DNA of 64,000 nt from Dermacentor variabilis (taxonomy: Eukaryota; Arthropoda; Arachnida; Ixodida; Ixodidae), in the NCBI RefSeq assembly GCF_050947875.1, contig NC_134568.1, forward strand, positions 262,178,115 through 262,242,114. The letters run 5' to 3'. The position numbers and the translations under genes were made by a program. Positions 13,211 to 24,721 of the stretch are shown here, piece after piece. Positions within the stretch are counted from its first letter, which is position 1. Each line of letters begins with the position of its first letter. The notes below the pieces were generated by a model. The model did no database searches. It had not been told where the DNA came from and saw nothing but the letters and a program-made list of their open reading frames with translations.

Positions 13211-13447
13211 ATACAGCAAATCAGTTCTGCGCGATTCCGTAAGATGGAGGAAGTTTCATGAAAGGGCAAACTGACATCCACCCGTACGTAGTACGAAGCT
13301 GCAAAGGAAACTCAAAAGAGCTTTTTAGAAACAAAGCTTCGTGGTTGAAGAAAAAGTCGTCCTGGTGAGGGATTCGGAGCCAGGATCAACTCCTTTCCGG
13401 GGCGGCCGCTCTACTTGCGGAATCCCGCAGAACTGATTTGCTATATT
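13211..13447. repeat. 34-bp inverted repeat flanking a SINE body
   Basis: Left arm 13211-13243 and right arm 13414-13447 are near-perfect reverse complements. Both contain ggaat, then cagaactgatttgct in the right-arm orientation. Between them lies the minus-strand SINE body (13245-13413). The arms appear to be the 3'-tail sequence of the same SINE family, present once in each orientation, so the structure is probably two back-to-back copies rather than a DNA transposon with true terminal repeats. Confidence 0.65.
13245..13413 (-). mobile_element. tRNA-derived SINE, minus-strand copy
   Basis: On the minus strand the order is: tRNA-like GTAGAGCGGCCGCCCCGG head, a B-box-like region, the block CTTTTTCTTCAACCACGAAG, a cttcgtacta block, and a tail. 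The plus-strand copy at 13500-13672 matches it block by block, including the cttcaac, cgaagctttgtt and ttcctttg blocks. The first ~16 bases of the tRNA-like head, including most of box A, are missing here. The tRNA-like head points to a Pol III-transcribed SINE mobilised by a LINE; the partner LINE is not identified. Confidence 0.7.
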
Positions 13448-13499
13448 CAGTGTTCGTGTTCTTCGAGTTGTCTATTAATTTGCCCTCGCGCTGCGATCT

Positions 13500-13672
13500 A
13501 CAATAGCCTCCTGGTTAGCCCAGATGGTAGAGCGACCGCCCCAGAAAGGTGTTGGTCCCGGTTTTGAATTCCAGACGAGGACGAATTTTTCTTCAACTAC
13601 GAAGCTTTGTTTCCGAGAAACCCTTGGTGATATTCCTTTGTAGTTTCGTGCTGCGAGTCCGGTATATGTGAA
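13500..13672 (+). mobile_element. tRNA-derived SINE, plus-strand copy
   Basis: Starts near tagcctcctggttagcccag (13503), a box-A-like tRNA D-arm (ggttagcccagatgg), followed by agagcgaccgccccagaaag and a weak B box (ggttttgaattcc instead of GGTTCGANTCC). The body continues with cttcaactacgaagctttg and ends near 13672. It forms an inverted pair with 13245-13413, separated by about 85 bp. The B box is degraded, so transcription is doubtful. Confidence 0.7.
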
Positions 13673-13679
13673 TTATTTT

Positions 13680-16600
13680 CTGTCAAGACGCACCTGAACT
13701 ACTTTACTCAGTCGGTTAAAGTCGCCATTCCGTTCTCGAAAATGCGAAGTGATGACTAAGATGAACCTGAAGTCGCAATGCCATGTCTCAAGCTTGCGTG
13801 CATGCGTTGTCAAAGCAGCTCGCAATCATACGGCATGCATTCGGTATCATCGGGCACTTTACAATCCAAAGGGCGCAATTATTTTCGATCTCGTGCCGAA
13901 GTCACCAAGAACAATGAAGTCCCGGACAGTGTGACATTCTAATTCTCAACGGCCTTCCAGCCGAATACGAGGCTTGTTTTACGAATTCCAAGCATAGCGA
14001 AAGCAAGGACAACGCAGCCATTTGAGGCTAGAGCGGTGTCATTACTTTAGAAATCAATATCATCAATAAACATAACAAACACTGTCTTCGACTCCTAAGT
14101 TGAAATACCTCAGGAGATAAGATATTCAAGTACCTCAGAAAAACAGGATTGTTATTCCACAGCATCATTCTGTGCCTTGGGTATAAGTGAATTTTAAAAA
14201 GAAAAGAACAGGCGTGTATGTTTTCCCACAGTTAGGTAATAGTACGCTCTAAGCTCTCCTGAAAGCCTGTCATCGATTAAATGTTTACTGATCTAGAAAC
14301 AGCGGATCAAACGCCAGAACTTTGCGGTTGCCGTCTAGTTCAGCGGTTCTCCGTGAATTCGGTTTGCGTTTGCACAGCGGCTTAATTTGGACCCGGGGCT
14401 GTCTCGGCGATTGAAGTGGCTGTTCGCACCAAACCGCCCCGTGTCGGAGCTAGAAAGGCCCGAGAATTGCCCCAGCCTAAAGCTTTTCACATTTCGAGTG
14501 GCTCAAATACGCCGCCGAGGACTGAGTGGGTACTTTTCTTCGCTGGCCCGGGATGGGGCCGGTAATGGCATTTCCTTGCCACGGCTTCCTGGAAGCATTG
14601 CTGAAAAAGTGTTTCGCGGAGACGAGTAAAAATCGCCAAGAAAATCCTTATCCCCGTAGTTGCTGAGAGAGAGAGAGGGAAAAGAAAATTCTGTAGTTTT
14701 GAAGACCGGCGTCATCAGTACTATGCGACTAACTCACTTGCGTTCGTGTCGCGGCTCACCCATTTCTTTCCCGCTGTGTAGATAGATACTAGTTTTTCTA
14801 GACATCATTGAAACGCCTCAGCAGGGGGGTACAGCTGGCGTAGCGCTGCGCGTTGGTGATGACATTCTTGCGAGTTACAGGCTAAGCCCACATGGAGGAA
14901 CTAACTCCCCGCTTACCTTCTTCTATTGGGTGCGCAATGAGGTAATGCAACGGTTTTATTGTTGATGCAATGGTGCCTTAAGCACAGATGAATTTCACGT
15001 GCACACACGAAGAACGTGTTTGTGTTATTAACTAAGTTTCGTAAGATCCCTCGATAACTCGGAATAGCGCAATAAGCGGGAGTGTGACAAGAGAACCTCG
15101 GACATGCCGTTGTTCACCCGAAGGAAATGCTTCTATTCCGTGACCATTGTACGCTGTTAATTTGGCTTTCGTTCCATTCGATTGCCATTCGAAGTACGTT
15201 AGTCATGAAAGCAGCTGACAGCTCTCCAGGGGCTACTCAAAAACTCCATCTTACTTGAATGACAGTTCGAATAAAAGAAATTGGTAATCATAGTGATATT
15301 GTACTGCGCTAGCTCCATATCTTTGATAGTATATTTTCCTTAATGCAAGGTAAATCTTGCTTTCAACTGCTGTACAAATAAATCGTTTTATTCTTCTCGG
15401 CTAGCTGGTGCAAAAACAAGTCGTTTTCAACCAGAATAGATCTGCTCCTGTACTTTTGCTGGACTGATCAACTCCTTTTCCCATGCAACGTTGATAATGC
15501 GAATACAGTTGCGTTCTGTGACGAAAATAGAGTAAAGAGTAGCCGGTACTTTGCGATGAGATCAATTTATCCTCCCACCTTGTCCATTATCTTGTCTTCT
15601 TTTGGTGAAGACGTACTTCCATCTTTCTCAGCTTGCTAAAGGCCCCTAATTTTCAGGACCCTGCCTCATGTTCAGCAAAAAATAAAATCGAACACAGGTG
15701 CTTGTTGCTGATAGTATAATGCCTCGGGGCTCCCAGAATTTCGCTATTACACTCCTTCGCATTGATGCTTCCGCTAACATTCTAATCATCATCATATTCT
15801 CTTTACTTTTTAATATAATCATCACCATCTTCACTCGCGAGCAAGCCAAGTTACAAAACAACGGTGGAATTTTCGCGCATTTATTGGCATTCAGTTTTTG
15901 TGTCGGTATGTTTCTGTATGTGCGTCCCCGCCATGTTTTGACGTTTTAAATGCCTAATTCAGATGCGGATCTTCGTGTAAGCGCTCTCCTTTCCCTTACA
16001 CGTTCATTGTTTGGTTTCTGCGCTCGCTGCTGCAATCACTTTGTTGACTCTGTAGACCGTTCCGCAGCTACCTGCGCGCAAGGAAGAAAAAAAAAAGGAA
16101 GGAAGGGACGCAATGCTGGCTGCGGTGTATCACAATTTTCCCCGAACCAAACCTACCTTCCGCTTTTATTCTTTCTTTTTTTCTCTCGCAAGGCCCGCAG
16201 TTGCGGAGGCCGAGGCAGAAGCGTCCGCGCGCATCTTTTGGCCGCTTTTCGCAGCAGCGCGGAGGCGTAATGGCAGTTCAGCTCAGCGACAAGTCCTCCC
16301 GGGCCCCGAAGAAAAGAGCCAACTCGATTAGAAACCCATTAGGAACAGCACTCCTCGTCCGAGGTTTTCTCGGAGCGCGCGCTCGCGCGCGCTCCTGCCT
16401 TCCTTGTTTTCCCGTTTGTCCGCACCGTCATCCAGCAACTCGAATCGGGACGGCGTTGCAACTTCTCCCGCCTCCTGAATTCATTCGCCTATTGTCCTTT
16501 GCTTCTTTTTCATTTTCGCAGCATTTCTTTTTTCTTTCCGCTAGCCCCTGTGCCGCTTGTTTCCTCCCTTAGCCGTCCGCGTGGAAGGTAATGAGCAGGA

Positions 16601-17200
16601 ACGGGGTCACGTGGTGTCTCCTACCCACCAAGAGCACCCGCAGCCACGTTTTCTTTATCCTCTACGCACTTTCATTTCATCGAGGATGGCGAAATGACAA
16701 GAGACAGACCGAGAAAGAGATAGAGAGGAGGAAAAGTGCCGCGGTATGTGTTCAGAAAAACAGCGAGCATACATACATACATGGATAACGAAATTCTGAA
16801 TGCCGCCGGAACATTGTTCGGCGTGAATTGTCGTTGGAGTTCCAAGAAAAAAAAAATGCACGGAAGGAAAAATAATGCTACCTTCCCATTTTCCTTCATT
16901 TGGTAAATAACAGCACAAAAGTTGCCGGTTGCAAACCTTTGTCCCACAACATCCGTGCACTTAACCTTCGCTATGCGGCAGTACTAAATTAAACATGGGA
17001 GGTGCATGAAAGAAAAAGAGAATGTCTGTTTCCGGGGCGCCTCCAGGACAAAATAAATAGTGGTTGTAGATTCTCTTGTATACCGAACGCACAACATGGC
17101 GAACAGCGTAGATGACGGCACAAGCGATGCGAACAGGACAGACGCGATTTCGAGCTATCACCTCCCTGTTCGCCATGTTGAATGTAAATCAACAAGCAGA
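13680..17200. other. No gene recognised; includes a CpG-rich stretch at 16190-16600
   Basis: Mostly AT-rich with no recognisable domain. The interval 16190-16600 is CpG-rich (for example gcgcgcgctcgcgcgcgctc at 16375-16394) and open in several frames on the plus strand. It could be a promoter or 5' exon, but no TATA, start context or conserved peptide is evident. The 80-codon frame near 14387-14629 begins at a non-ATG codon and matches nothing I know. Confidence 0.45.
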
Positions 17201-17203
17201 GCT

Positions 17204-17278
17204 TAAGCCCGTTTCACATAGTGCGAATTTGACTTTGTTTTCGCACTTGCGAATTCGCAGTTGCCGCAACTGGGACGT
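17204..17278 (+). repeat. Left end of a MITE-like element (inverted-repeat partner at 24575-24617)
   Basis: The sequence ttaagcccgtttcacatag followed by tgcgaattt pairs with the reverse complement of 24580-24616, which reads ctaaagcctgtttcatactg then cgatttt. The repeat is imperfect. The left end is bordered by TTAA and the right by TTTA, so a TTAA-type target site is possible but unproven. The I-group LINE inserted 75 bp inside this end. Confidence 0.5.
17268..17278 (+). other. Target-site duplication, left copy (I-group LINE)
   Basis: aactgggacgt here is repeated exactly at 23260-23270, immediately after the (ATCA)n tail of the LINE. The preceding c also matches, so the duplication is 11-12 bp. 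It fixes both ends of the insertion. Confidence 0.9.
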
Positions 17279-17795
17279 TGCGTCTGCGTGAGCAGGCGTT
17301 TGGGGTGTTGCGACACCACGTACCCGAGCACACGAGGGTTGGACCCTCTCGCGTGTAGCCGTGCGCGGCTTAGCCGTGTCTGGGGAAAGGGGGATCCTGG
17401 AGGTTGAGCCGATGCTGGGTGTTTGGACCTTTAAGGCCCCCCGGCGGAGGCAACACACCTCTTCGGCCTCGGCTTCACATAGACGGCAGCTCCAGACTAA
17501 CCCACCTGGGGGAAATCGGCAGTCGCCTTTTCCTGTCTCTCTCTTCGCACACCTTCGTCTTTCCCTCTCACTTTTAGTCTTTCCTGTCTTCTTATTTCTT
17601 CCGATAACTTCCAACATTCCTGGCGGCGAGGGTTAACCTGGTGTGCTATGACCTACCTTGGTTATAACATATGTGGTTATAGCGACGACGTACAGTTGGC
17701 ATGGTAGGGCTTGTTTCACCACATACCCTGCCTTGTGCCCTTGTTGGGCTCGGTGGTGGGTGACTGGCATCGTCGCTGAATACTGAACATATTTC
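17279..17795 (+). promoter_or_regulatory. 5'UTR and presumed internal promoter of the I-group LINE
   Basis: 517 bases between the target-site duplication and the ORF1 start. GC-rich at first, then a CT-rich stretch (17525-17600) and a block around 17635-17790 with several ATGs that are not in the ORF1 frame. LINEs of this kind normally carry an internal Pol II promoter at the 5' end. No specific box is identified here, so the regulatory role is inferred from position only. Confidence 0.5.
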
Positions 17796-19062
17796 ATGGG
17801 AACTTCCAACCCTTTCTCAACCGATCGTCCCTCTAAAAGGGGGCGCACCGATGCTACATTTCAGTTTTTCCTAAAAGGCACTGAGACTTTCCCGAAATTT
17901 CACGTTGTCCACACTGATAAACCTGACAAGACAGCAAGAACGATTTCACCATTTGTCGTGGCGAAGTATCTCACAGAGACCATTAGAGGCGGCTATTAAA
18001 TCACCAAGCTGGCCAGTGGGGACCTATTACTCGAACTCAAAGACAAAGCACAACATGACAAGCTAACGAACCTTGTACAACTTGGAGACATCCCTGTCAG
18101 TGTAAAAGCACACCGATCCATGAATACGACCAAAGGCGTAATCTTTGACATTGACTTGATGGACTTGACCGAAGAAGAACTCCTGGAAAGATGGAAGAAT
18201 GAAAACGTAATAAGTGTGCAAAGAATAAAGATCAGACGTGACAACAAGGAACTGCCAACTAAGCTCCTGATAATTACCTTTGACTCTAGCACATTACCAG
18301 AGACATTAGAAACTGGATATACCAAAATCAGAGTACGACCGTACATCACAAACCCGCGTCGTTGTTTTAAATGTCAGAGGTTTGGTCATCCTTCCCAGAG
18401 CTGCCGAGGGCGGCTAACATGTGCGAAATGCGGCATCAGTGATCACTCTGCAGATGACTGTAAGGCTGAGTCGCGTTGTAGCAATTGTAATGGTGGCCAC
18501 CCTGCATATTCTCGATCATGCGCAGTCTGGAAGAAAGAAAAAGAAATAATAACAATAAAGGTAAAGGAAAACATAACTTTCAGAGAAGCAAGGCAACGCA
18601 TCTCACAAACATTTGCACAGACCGCATCTTTCGCCGAAGTGGTACGTCGGGGGGCAGTACCACAACGGAACTTGGCGGATGCTACCGCCACGCATAGCGA
18701 GCATGCGGCAACGCCACCCGCCCCCATGGTGGGAGCAGCGAAGGCTGCCCTACCTCTCTCGAATTTGACCGACCGCAGCGGAGACCTCTGCTAGTGCTGG
18801 CACCAGTCAGCACAGCTCAGAGGTCAACACAAGCCCATCAACCACCAGGATGGTGGGCTTCAAGGCCTTGTCTTCTGAGACGAGGCCTTCACGGAAAACA
18901 CACCGCTCGCAAAAGCGCGTGTCCAGTGCCTCTCAAGAGGCCATGCACACAACACCCAGTCAGAAGGCGCAGTTGACGCCTAAGGAGCGGCGCGATTTTT
19001 TCGACCGCTCCAGGAAAAACAAAACTCCAATTACAGGACCCCAAAAGGGCACTGTAAGCTAA
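17796..19062 (+). pseudogene. LINE ORF1 (gag-like, CCHC zinc knuckles), broken
   Basis: About 420 codons. It starts at ATG 17796 (MGTSNPFSTDRPSKRG). An in-frame TAA lies at 17997-17999, after which the same frame continues to 18794. The RNA-binding core is at 18360-18530: CFKCQRFGHPSQSC is a CCHC knuckle, followed by CAKCGISDHSADDC and a third CSNCNGGHPAYSRSC. ORF1 proteins of I-group LINEs coat the element RNA and chaperone nucleic acids through such knuckles. A frameshift near 18780 moves the Ser/Lys-rich C-terminus into the frame that ends at 19062, 45 bases before ORF2. So one nonsense codon and one frameshift. The frame was chosen for the knuckles and for continuity of composition across the breaks. 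Confidence 0.85.
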
Positions 19063-19107
19063 ACGAAGTTCCTTCTCTTTGATACATAGCACAACATTTA
19101 TTTTAAT

Positions 19108-22100
19108 ATGGATACATTGATTATTCAGTGGAATATCAGAGGCCTGCTTTGCAACCTCGATGATGTCCAAGAAATCCCTAATGAACTCACCCCAAAAGTG
19201 ATGTGTGTCCATGAGACTCCATTTGAAATCTAAAGATAAACACTTCCTTCGTCACTATGTTATTTTTCGGAAGGATCGCCATGATGCCCTCGCATCATCA
19301 GGCGGCGTAGCCATCATAGCTGACAAATCTATAGCCTGTCAACACTTACAGCTACAAACACCCCTTGAGGCAATGGCCATTCGAGCTGTACTTTTAAATA
19401 AACTGATAACCATCTGCTCCCTATATATACCGCCGCATTTTCAGCTTCACAAACAAGAATTCCAAACATTAATAGATCAGTTACCTGAACCATATCTTGT
19501 GCTTGGAGATTTAAATGCGCACAGCAACCTATGGGGCGACTCGCGCTACGACGCGAGAGGACGCTTGATTGAACAGTTCCTTTTTTCTTCAGGTGCATGT
19601 CTTTTGAACGGGAAGGAGCCCACGTACGTATTATAACATGACAAACAAAACATACTCCTCAATAGATCTCAGCATTGCATCTCCCACTCTTCTACCTTAC
19701 TTTAAATGGAAAGTTATTAAAAACCCTTCTGGGAGTGACCATTTCCCTGTAGTTCTAAGCACACCAATGTGTAATGAATGCCTTCCACACTTTCCTCGCT
19801 GGAGAACTGACTCAGCTGACTGGGAAAAGTTCAAAAATCTTGCCTCTTTATCCTGGGACGACATGTGTGCTTTAAGCATAGACGCCGCGGTTAAATATTT
19901 TACGGTTTTTCTCCTTGACACCTCCTCCAAATGTATCCCTGTAGCAAGTGGATTGTCCACAAAACGCCGTCTTCCGTGGTGGAACAATGAATGTCAAATA
20001 GCGCGTAAGAAGCAGAACAAGGCATGGGGTTTACTTCGGGATTCTCCGACGGCAGAAAATCTAGTCTATTTCAAATGGGTCAAATCCCAGGGTCGGAGAA
20101 CGCGGCGACAAGCTAGAAGAGAGAGTTGGCGAAAGTATATATCGGGCATAAATTCTTACACTCATGAAACAAAGGTTTGGAATAGAGTGAAGAGAATAAA
20201 CGGTCGACAGCCTTACTCGCTGCCTTTGGTGAATAGTCAAGGCGACAGCATGGAAGATCAGGCGAACTTTCTTGGCGCACATTTCGAACAGATATCCAGC
20301 TCGTCGCACTACTCTGAAACATTCCAAAGGTACAAAATTCATATAGAAGGAAAACCACAAGACCGGAAAAGCACAAAATTCTAGGCATACAATATACCTT
20401 TTTGCATGGCAGAGCTTCAGGCAGCCCTAAACAGCTGCAACAAATCTGCCCCCGGTTCTGACCGCATCCTATATGAAATGCTAAAACACCTGCCATCTCA
20501 AACACAAAAAACCCTTCTTTGTCTTTACAATTCTATATGGTCGTCCGGCCACATTCCCTCTGCTTGGAAAGAGGCCATCATAATTCCTATCTTGAAACCG
20601 GGTAAGGACCCTTCTTTGGCAAATAGTTATAGGCCTACAGCATTGACGAGCTGCTTATGCAAAGTTTTTGAGAAGGTGGTAAACATCCGCCTGGTACATT
20701 ATCTAGAAATAAGCAAGAAATTGCATCCATATCAATGTGGCTTTAGAGAAGGCAGATCGACGACAGATCAGCTTGTACGCATGGAAATGTACATCAGGGA
20801 TGCGTTTGTCCACAAACAGCTTGTGTTGTCAGTGTTTCTTGACATGGAGAAGGCGTATGATACTACGTGGCACTTCGGGATCCTTCGGGATCTTTCTGCA
20901 ATGGGCATTCGCGGCAACTTGCTGAGAATAATTGAAAGTTATCTCTCTGACAGGACATTTCGTGTTAGAGTTGGCAACGTGCAATCTCGACCATTCATAC
21001 AGGAGACAGGTGTACCTCAGGGTGGAGTACTGAGCTGTACGTTATTTATTGTTAAAATGAATTCCCTCCACACCGTATTACCTCGCACACTCTTCTGCTC
21101 CGTCTATGTGGACGATGTACAGATAGGGTTCAGGTCATGCAATTTTAGCATATGCGAGAGGCAGCTACTGCTTGGCTTGAATAGATTCTCAAGGTGGGCG
21201 GACGAGAATGGTTTCAAATTGAACCCCCAAAAGAGCACATATGTCTTATTTTCAAACAGGAGAGGTGTACTACCACAACCAGATATTAACCTTAATGGAG
21301 AAACACTAACTGTCAACCTTGAACACAAATTCTTAGGTGTTATCCTGGACACAAAACTTAACTTCATTCCTCACCTGAAATATCTTAAAGAAAAGTGCCT
21401 GAAGACCATGAACCTCCTCAAGCTGCTCTCTCGAACAACCTGGGGCAGTGACAGGAAGTGTCTGCTTAGACTGTATAAGAGTCTCGTACAATCACGCCTC
21501 GACTACGGAGCCGTGGTGTACCACTCCGCAACAGAGAGTGCGCTAAAGATTCTCGACCCAGTCCACAACCTCGGTATACGGCTGGCAACAGGCGCCTTTA
21601 GAACGAGCCCTGTTGAAAGTCTCTACGTTGAGTCCAACGAACGTTCCTTAAATCTACGAAGAATATTCTTAAGTTTATCATACTATACTAAGGTAAAATC
21701 AGACACCGAACATCGATGCCATTCCATCGTTAACGACCTGCGCGCTGCCAGACTTTACAGTAAAGGCCCACGTATTAGAACTCCTTTGAGCCTACGCTTG
21801 GAAGCAATGGCAGAAGAAACAGACATCCATCTCCCAGAAAATAGCCTAATGCCTCCCACTCGCCTTCCACCGCCTTGGGAATGGCAGACCATGGAGTGCG
21901 ATATCTCGTTTGTCGAAATAACAAAATATGCACCTGAGGCAGACATACGGTGACACTTCCTCGAACTCCAAGCGAAGTACTGCTGTGCCGTGTATTATAC
22001 AGATGCTTCCAGATCATCTGCTGGTGTCGCGTATGCAGCTCTTGGGCCATTTTTTCCACCTCGGATTCTCTAAATCCTAACAAGCATTTTCACGGCTGAG

Positions 22101-22828
22101 GCGTACGCGATACTCTCAGCTGTAAAACATATCAAAGTAATCTCAATAAGGCCATCATTTTCATAGATTCATTAAGCGTAGTGAGGGCCTTAATGAGTTT
22201 TCGAAAACATAAGAACCCTGTTTTTAATAAACTATACACAGAACTATGCTTAGCCCTAATATACAACCAAAACATCGTCCTATGTTGGGTACCTGGCCAT
22301 AGGGGCATAAAAGGTAATGTAGCTGCTGACAAAAGCGCTACGTCAGTCGTCTTTAATAAAACGGATGTGAACAAACCCATAGCAGCAACAGAACCTAAGC
22401 CATTCTTACGCCACAAACTGAGGAAGCACTGGCAGGACCAATGGGATAATGCAGTAGAAAATAAGCTACACTTTATCAAACCAAAATTAGGTAACTGGAT
22501 ATCTGAAAGAACAGCAAGACATAAGGAAGTGCTTCTTTGTAGATTAAGAATAGGACATACTTACGCCACTCACTGCTACCTTTTGACGGGAAGCGAACCT
22601 CCGACATGTACCAAATGTGGCAAGAGGCTTACAGTTATTCATGTTCTTATCCAATGCACTGAAATAGAGGCAGTAAGAAGAAAGTACTTTCCCTCCGCTT
22701 ATATTCAACACATACCGTTACATCCAGCATTTTTTCTTAGCAATGAACCCTTTTTTACTTTTCAATCAGTATTAAACTTTTTATTTGAAACTGACACCCT
22801 AAATGTGATTTGGCCAGGCTACTTGTAG
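19108..22828 (+). pseudogene. LINE ORF2: endonuclease, reverse transcriptase, RNase H; broken
   Basis: Begins at ATG 19108 with IIQWNIRGL (endonuclease motif I); then a degraded motif II (VHE), LVLGDLNAHSN (19496 on) and SGSDHFPVV (endonuclease histidine, near 19730). RT blocks follow: KSAPGSDRI, SYRPTALTS, VFLDMEKAYDT (motif A), GVPQGGVLSC (motif B) and VYVDDVQIG (motif C, Asp-Asp intact at 21105-21116). RNase H: YYTDASRSSAGVAYA, TAEAYAILSAV, IFIDSLSVVRAL and WVPGHRGIKGNVAAD, covering the D-E-D-D set and the conserved His. The C-terminus has CTKCGKRLTVIHVLIQC, a Cys/His motif usual in this group. Breaks: frameshift near 19215; stop and frame change at 19634-19638; in-frame TAG at 20382, TGA at 21951 and TAA near 22069; frameshift near 22145. 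Confidence 0.9.
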
Positions 22829-23259
22829 CACGGCCTCCACCTGGAGGTTGTAGCTGCAATGAAAACATTTTATAGAGCACCTGCCTCCCAGCCCTTGCTT
22901 TCAAGGCCTTACTGAGGCACTAGTGCTACAGATTCTACATATTTTACTGAGCATCCCTATCTCGTGAAACATCTATTGTCATCGCAGAAACGATCAATCA
23001 CTGTCATTTTTATATTATGTATATACTTGTATTTGACGCACTTTAGAGCAAATAAATTTTAGGTCCTTTTACAGCCACATTGCACCACATGCATATATTG
23101 CACTTTTTAGCGAATATTTTAGGCCGCTATACAGTCGTGTTTCATTACTCCCCGCAATTAATACCCATATATCATTCAGAAGTACAGATCGTCGACTTGG
23201 CGCTCTTTGGCCACATCTGGCCCTTGCGCCAATAAACTCTACAAATCAATCAATCAATC
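22829..23259 (+). other. 3'UTR and (ATCA)n tail of the I-group LINE
   Basis: Follows the ORF2 stop. AATAAA-type signals occur near 23050 (caaataaatttt) and 23230 (ccaataaactc). It ends in a short ATCA repeat directly abutting the target-site duplication, as expected for tail-primed insertion of I-like elements. Confidence 0.8.
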
Positions 23260-23270
23260 AACTGGGACGT
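23260..23270 (+). other. Target-site duplication, right copy (I-group LINE)
   Basis: aactgggacgt, identical to 17268-17278. It immediately follows the element's ATCA tail. Confidence 0.9.
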
Positions 23271-23449
23271 CGGACCCTTCGTGTGTCCGATTCCTTGATG
23301 TTCGGAGTGCTCAAATTCTCTGCGAAAGCGCACATGCGGCAAGAACGGGGAACCAATTACAACATGGATCGTATACACGACACTGTGGCCTGCCTACAGA
23401 ACTTTTTTTAATAAAGTGACGCACTAAGACAAAAAATAAAGACTTTCCC

Positions 23450-24490
23450 AAAAGCAGTTTTTAAGCTTTAGCATCTCTTGAAAATATTGATGACAGCCAA
23501 CTACACGCACGAATAACATGCGCAGTACTGAACAGTTTAACTCAGGCTAATGACAGGAAACATGAAGTGATATTACAGCTGGTCCCGGGCCACGCTGGTA
23601 TAGCAGGCAACCAACTAGCGGACTCATGGGCAAAATCGGCCCATAAAGATGTAGAAATTCAACTTATCCCTTTATCACCAATGGACACAAAACGGATATT
23701 GAGAGTACTAAAGAAATACTTGTGTATGTAAACATGGTTTAATGAAAACACTAAGGAACCAATCCTTTGCGAAGTAGACCCTCAACTCAAATACCAGCTG
23801 GATGTACAACTTTCTTAAAGTACCAAGACACTAGTTGATCGACTGCGCCTTGGGACAGCATTCACCAAACATTTCCTACATCGCATCAAACGGGCTCCTT
23901 CCCCGGCTTGCTCCTGCGGCCACGACGATGAGGATGTTCGCCATCTACTCCTCGAATGTATACGAGATACAAAGACAGCAGCTAGAACAAGAGTTACACT
24001 CCATTCATCCTCACCGGCCTTTCTCACTCGCAAAATTGATGGGCCCATGGCCATCGAAAATAGCACAGCGAAAAGCATTGAACGCACTTGAAAATTTTTA
24101 TGAAGACACAGGCATCCTTCACAAATACAATGTGTTGGACTAAATAATCACACGATGTCACTATAACGTTCTTCTGTTATTTGTAATTATTAGTGCTTGT
24201 ATATTACGTGTTATCCATTTTTTGTGCGTGAATTATTTTAACACTGTGTAATTCCTCATCTGTTTATATGCTCATCGAAGTCTACATCAGGCCGTTTGTG
24301 TGTGTTTGTGACTTTGTTTACGAACTCATTGTGGTGCAACTTGCATTTGACTTTTATACTGTTTTATAGGACTGTGCTGTGGATTTCTCACCGTATGAAG
24401 TGGTTTCTTTTCATTTTCCTACATATTTCTTTATATTGTTGTTTCCGCTATGAGAAAAGGAGTAGCCGTCGGCATTATAACCATTATAAG
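23450..24490 (+). mobile_element. 5'-truncated LINE fragment (RNase H end and Cys/His C-terminus), second family
   Basis: The plus-strand translation gives LVPGHAGIAGNQLADSWA (C-terminal RNase H block with the catalytic His and Asp) near 23580-23640. After several stops it gives CSCGHDDEDVRHLLLEC near 23910-23960, the Cys/His motif at the end of ORF2. The frame ends near 24141 and a 3'UTR follows, with gagaaaaggagtagcc at 24452-24467. The sequence differs from the neighbouring I-group LINE, so it is a separate family. A second copy lies on the minus strand at 61400-61740, sharing both the C-terminus and the 3'UTR block around 24176-24220. It is broken by stops and frameshifts. Confidence 0.8.
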
Positions 24491-24499
24491 TCCACCTCT

Positions 24500-24617
24500 A
24501 GGTGCTCGCATATGCGAGTTGCCACGCTCGCTGCATGTGAAACGGCAATGCGAAGTTCGCATTTGCAGAAATCGTAGATGCGAGGCAGTGTAAAATCGCA
24601 GTATGAAACAGGCTTTA
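24500..24617 (+). repeat. Right end of the MITE-like element
   Basis: This is rich in tgcgaa/ttcgca motifs (24500-24600) and ends with cagtatgaaacaggctttag, the imperfect reverse complement of 17204-17225. Short inverted motifs such as gcaatgcgaagttcgcattt suggest a foldable, non-coding element. No transposase frame is visible anywhere between the two ends. Confidence 0.5.
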
Positions 24618-24721
24618 GAACCATCCTACTGAACGCACATCAAAGCATGCATTTTTCCTCAGTTATAGAGGAAGGCGTTAATTTTTTTTTTATTTCGCAC
24701 TGGGGGCAAATGTCATAAGAA

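Larger units (their letters stand above)
17279..23259 (+). mobile_element. Near full-length I-group LINE (ORF1 + EN-RT-RNase H)
   Basis: A 5.98-kb non-LTR retrotransposon bounded by an 11-12-bp target-site duplication. Order: 5'UTR (17279-17795), ORF1 with zinc knuckles (17796-19062), ORF2 with AP-endonuclease, reverse transcriptase, RNase H and a Cys/His C-terminus (19108-22828), a 3'UTR and an (ATCA)n tail (23243-23260). ORF1 with CCHC knuckles plus an ORF2 with RNase H places it in the I group of LINEs. Both ORFs carry a few nonsense codons and frameshifts, so this copy is dead, yet every catalytic motif I looked for is still legible. It sits inside a MITE-like element. It is probably the youngest large insertion in the window. 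Confidence 0.9.
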
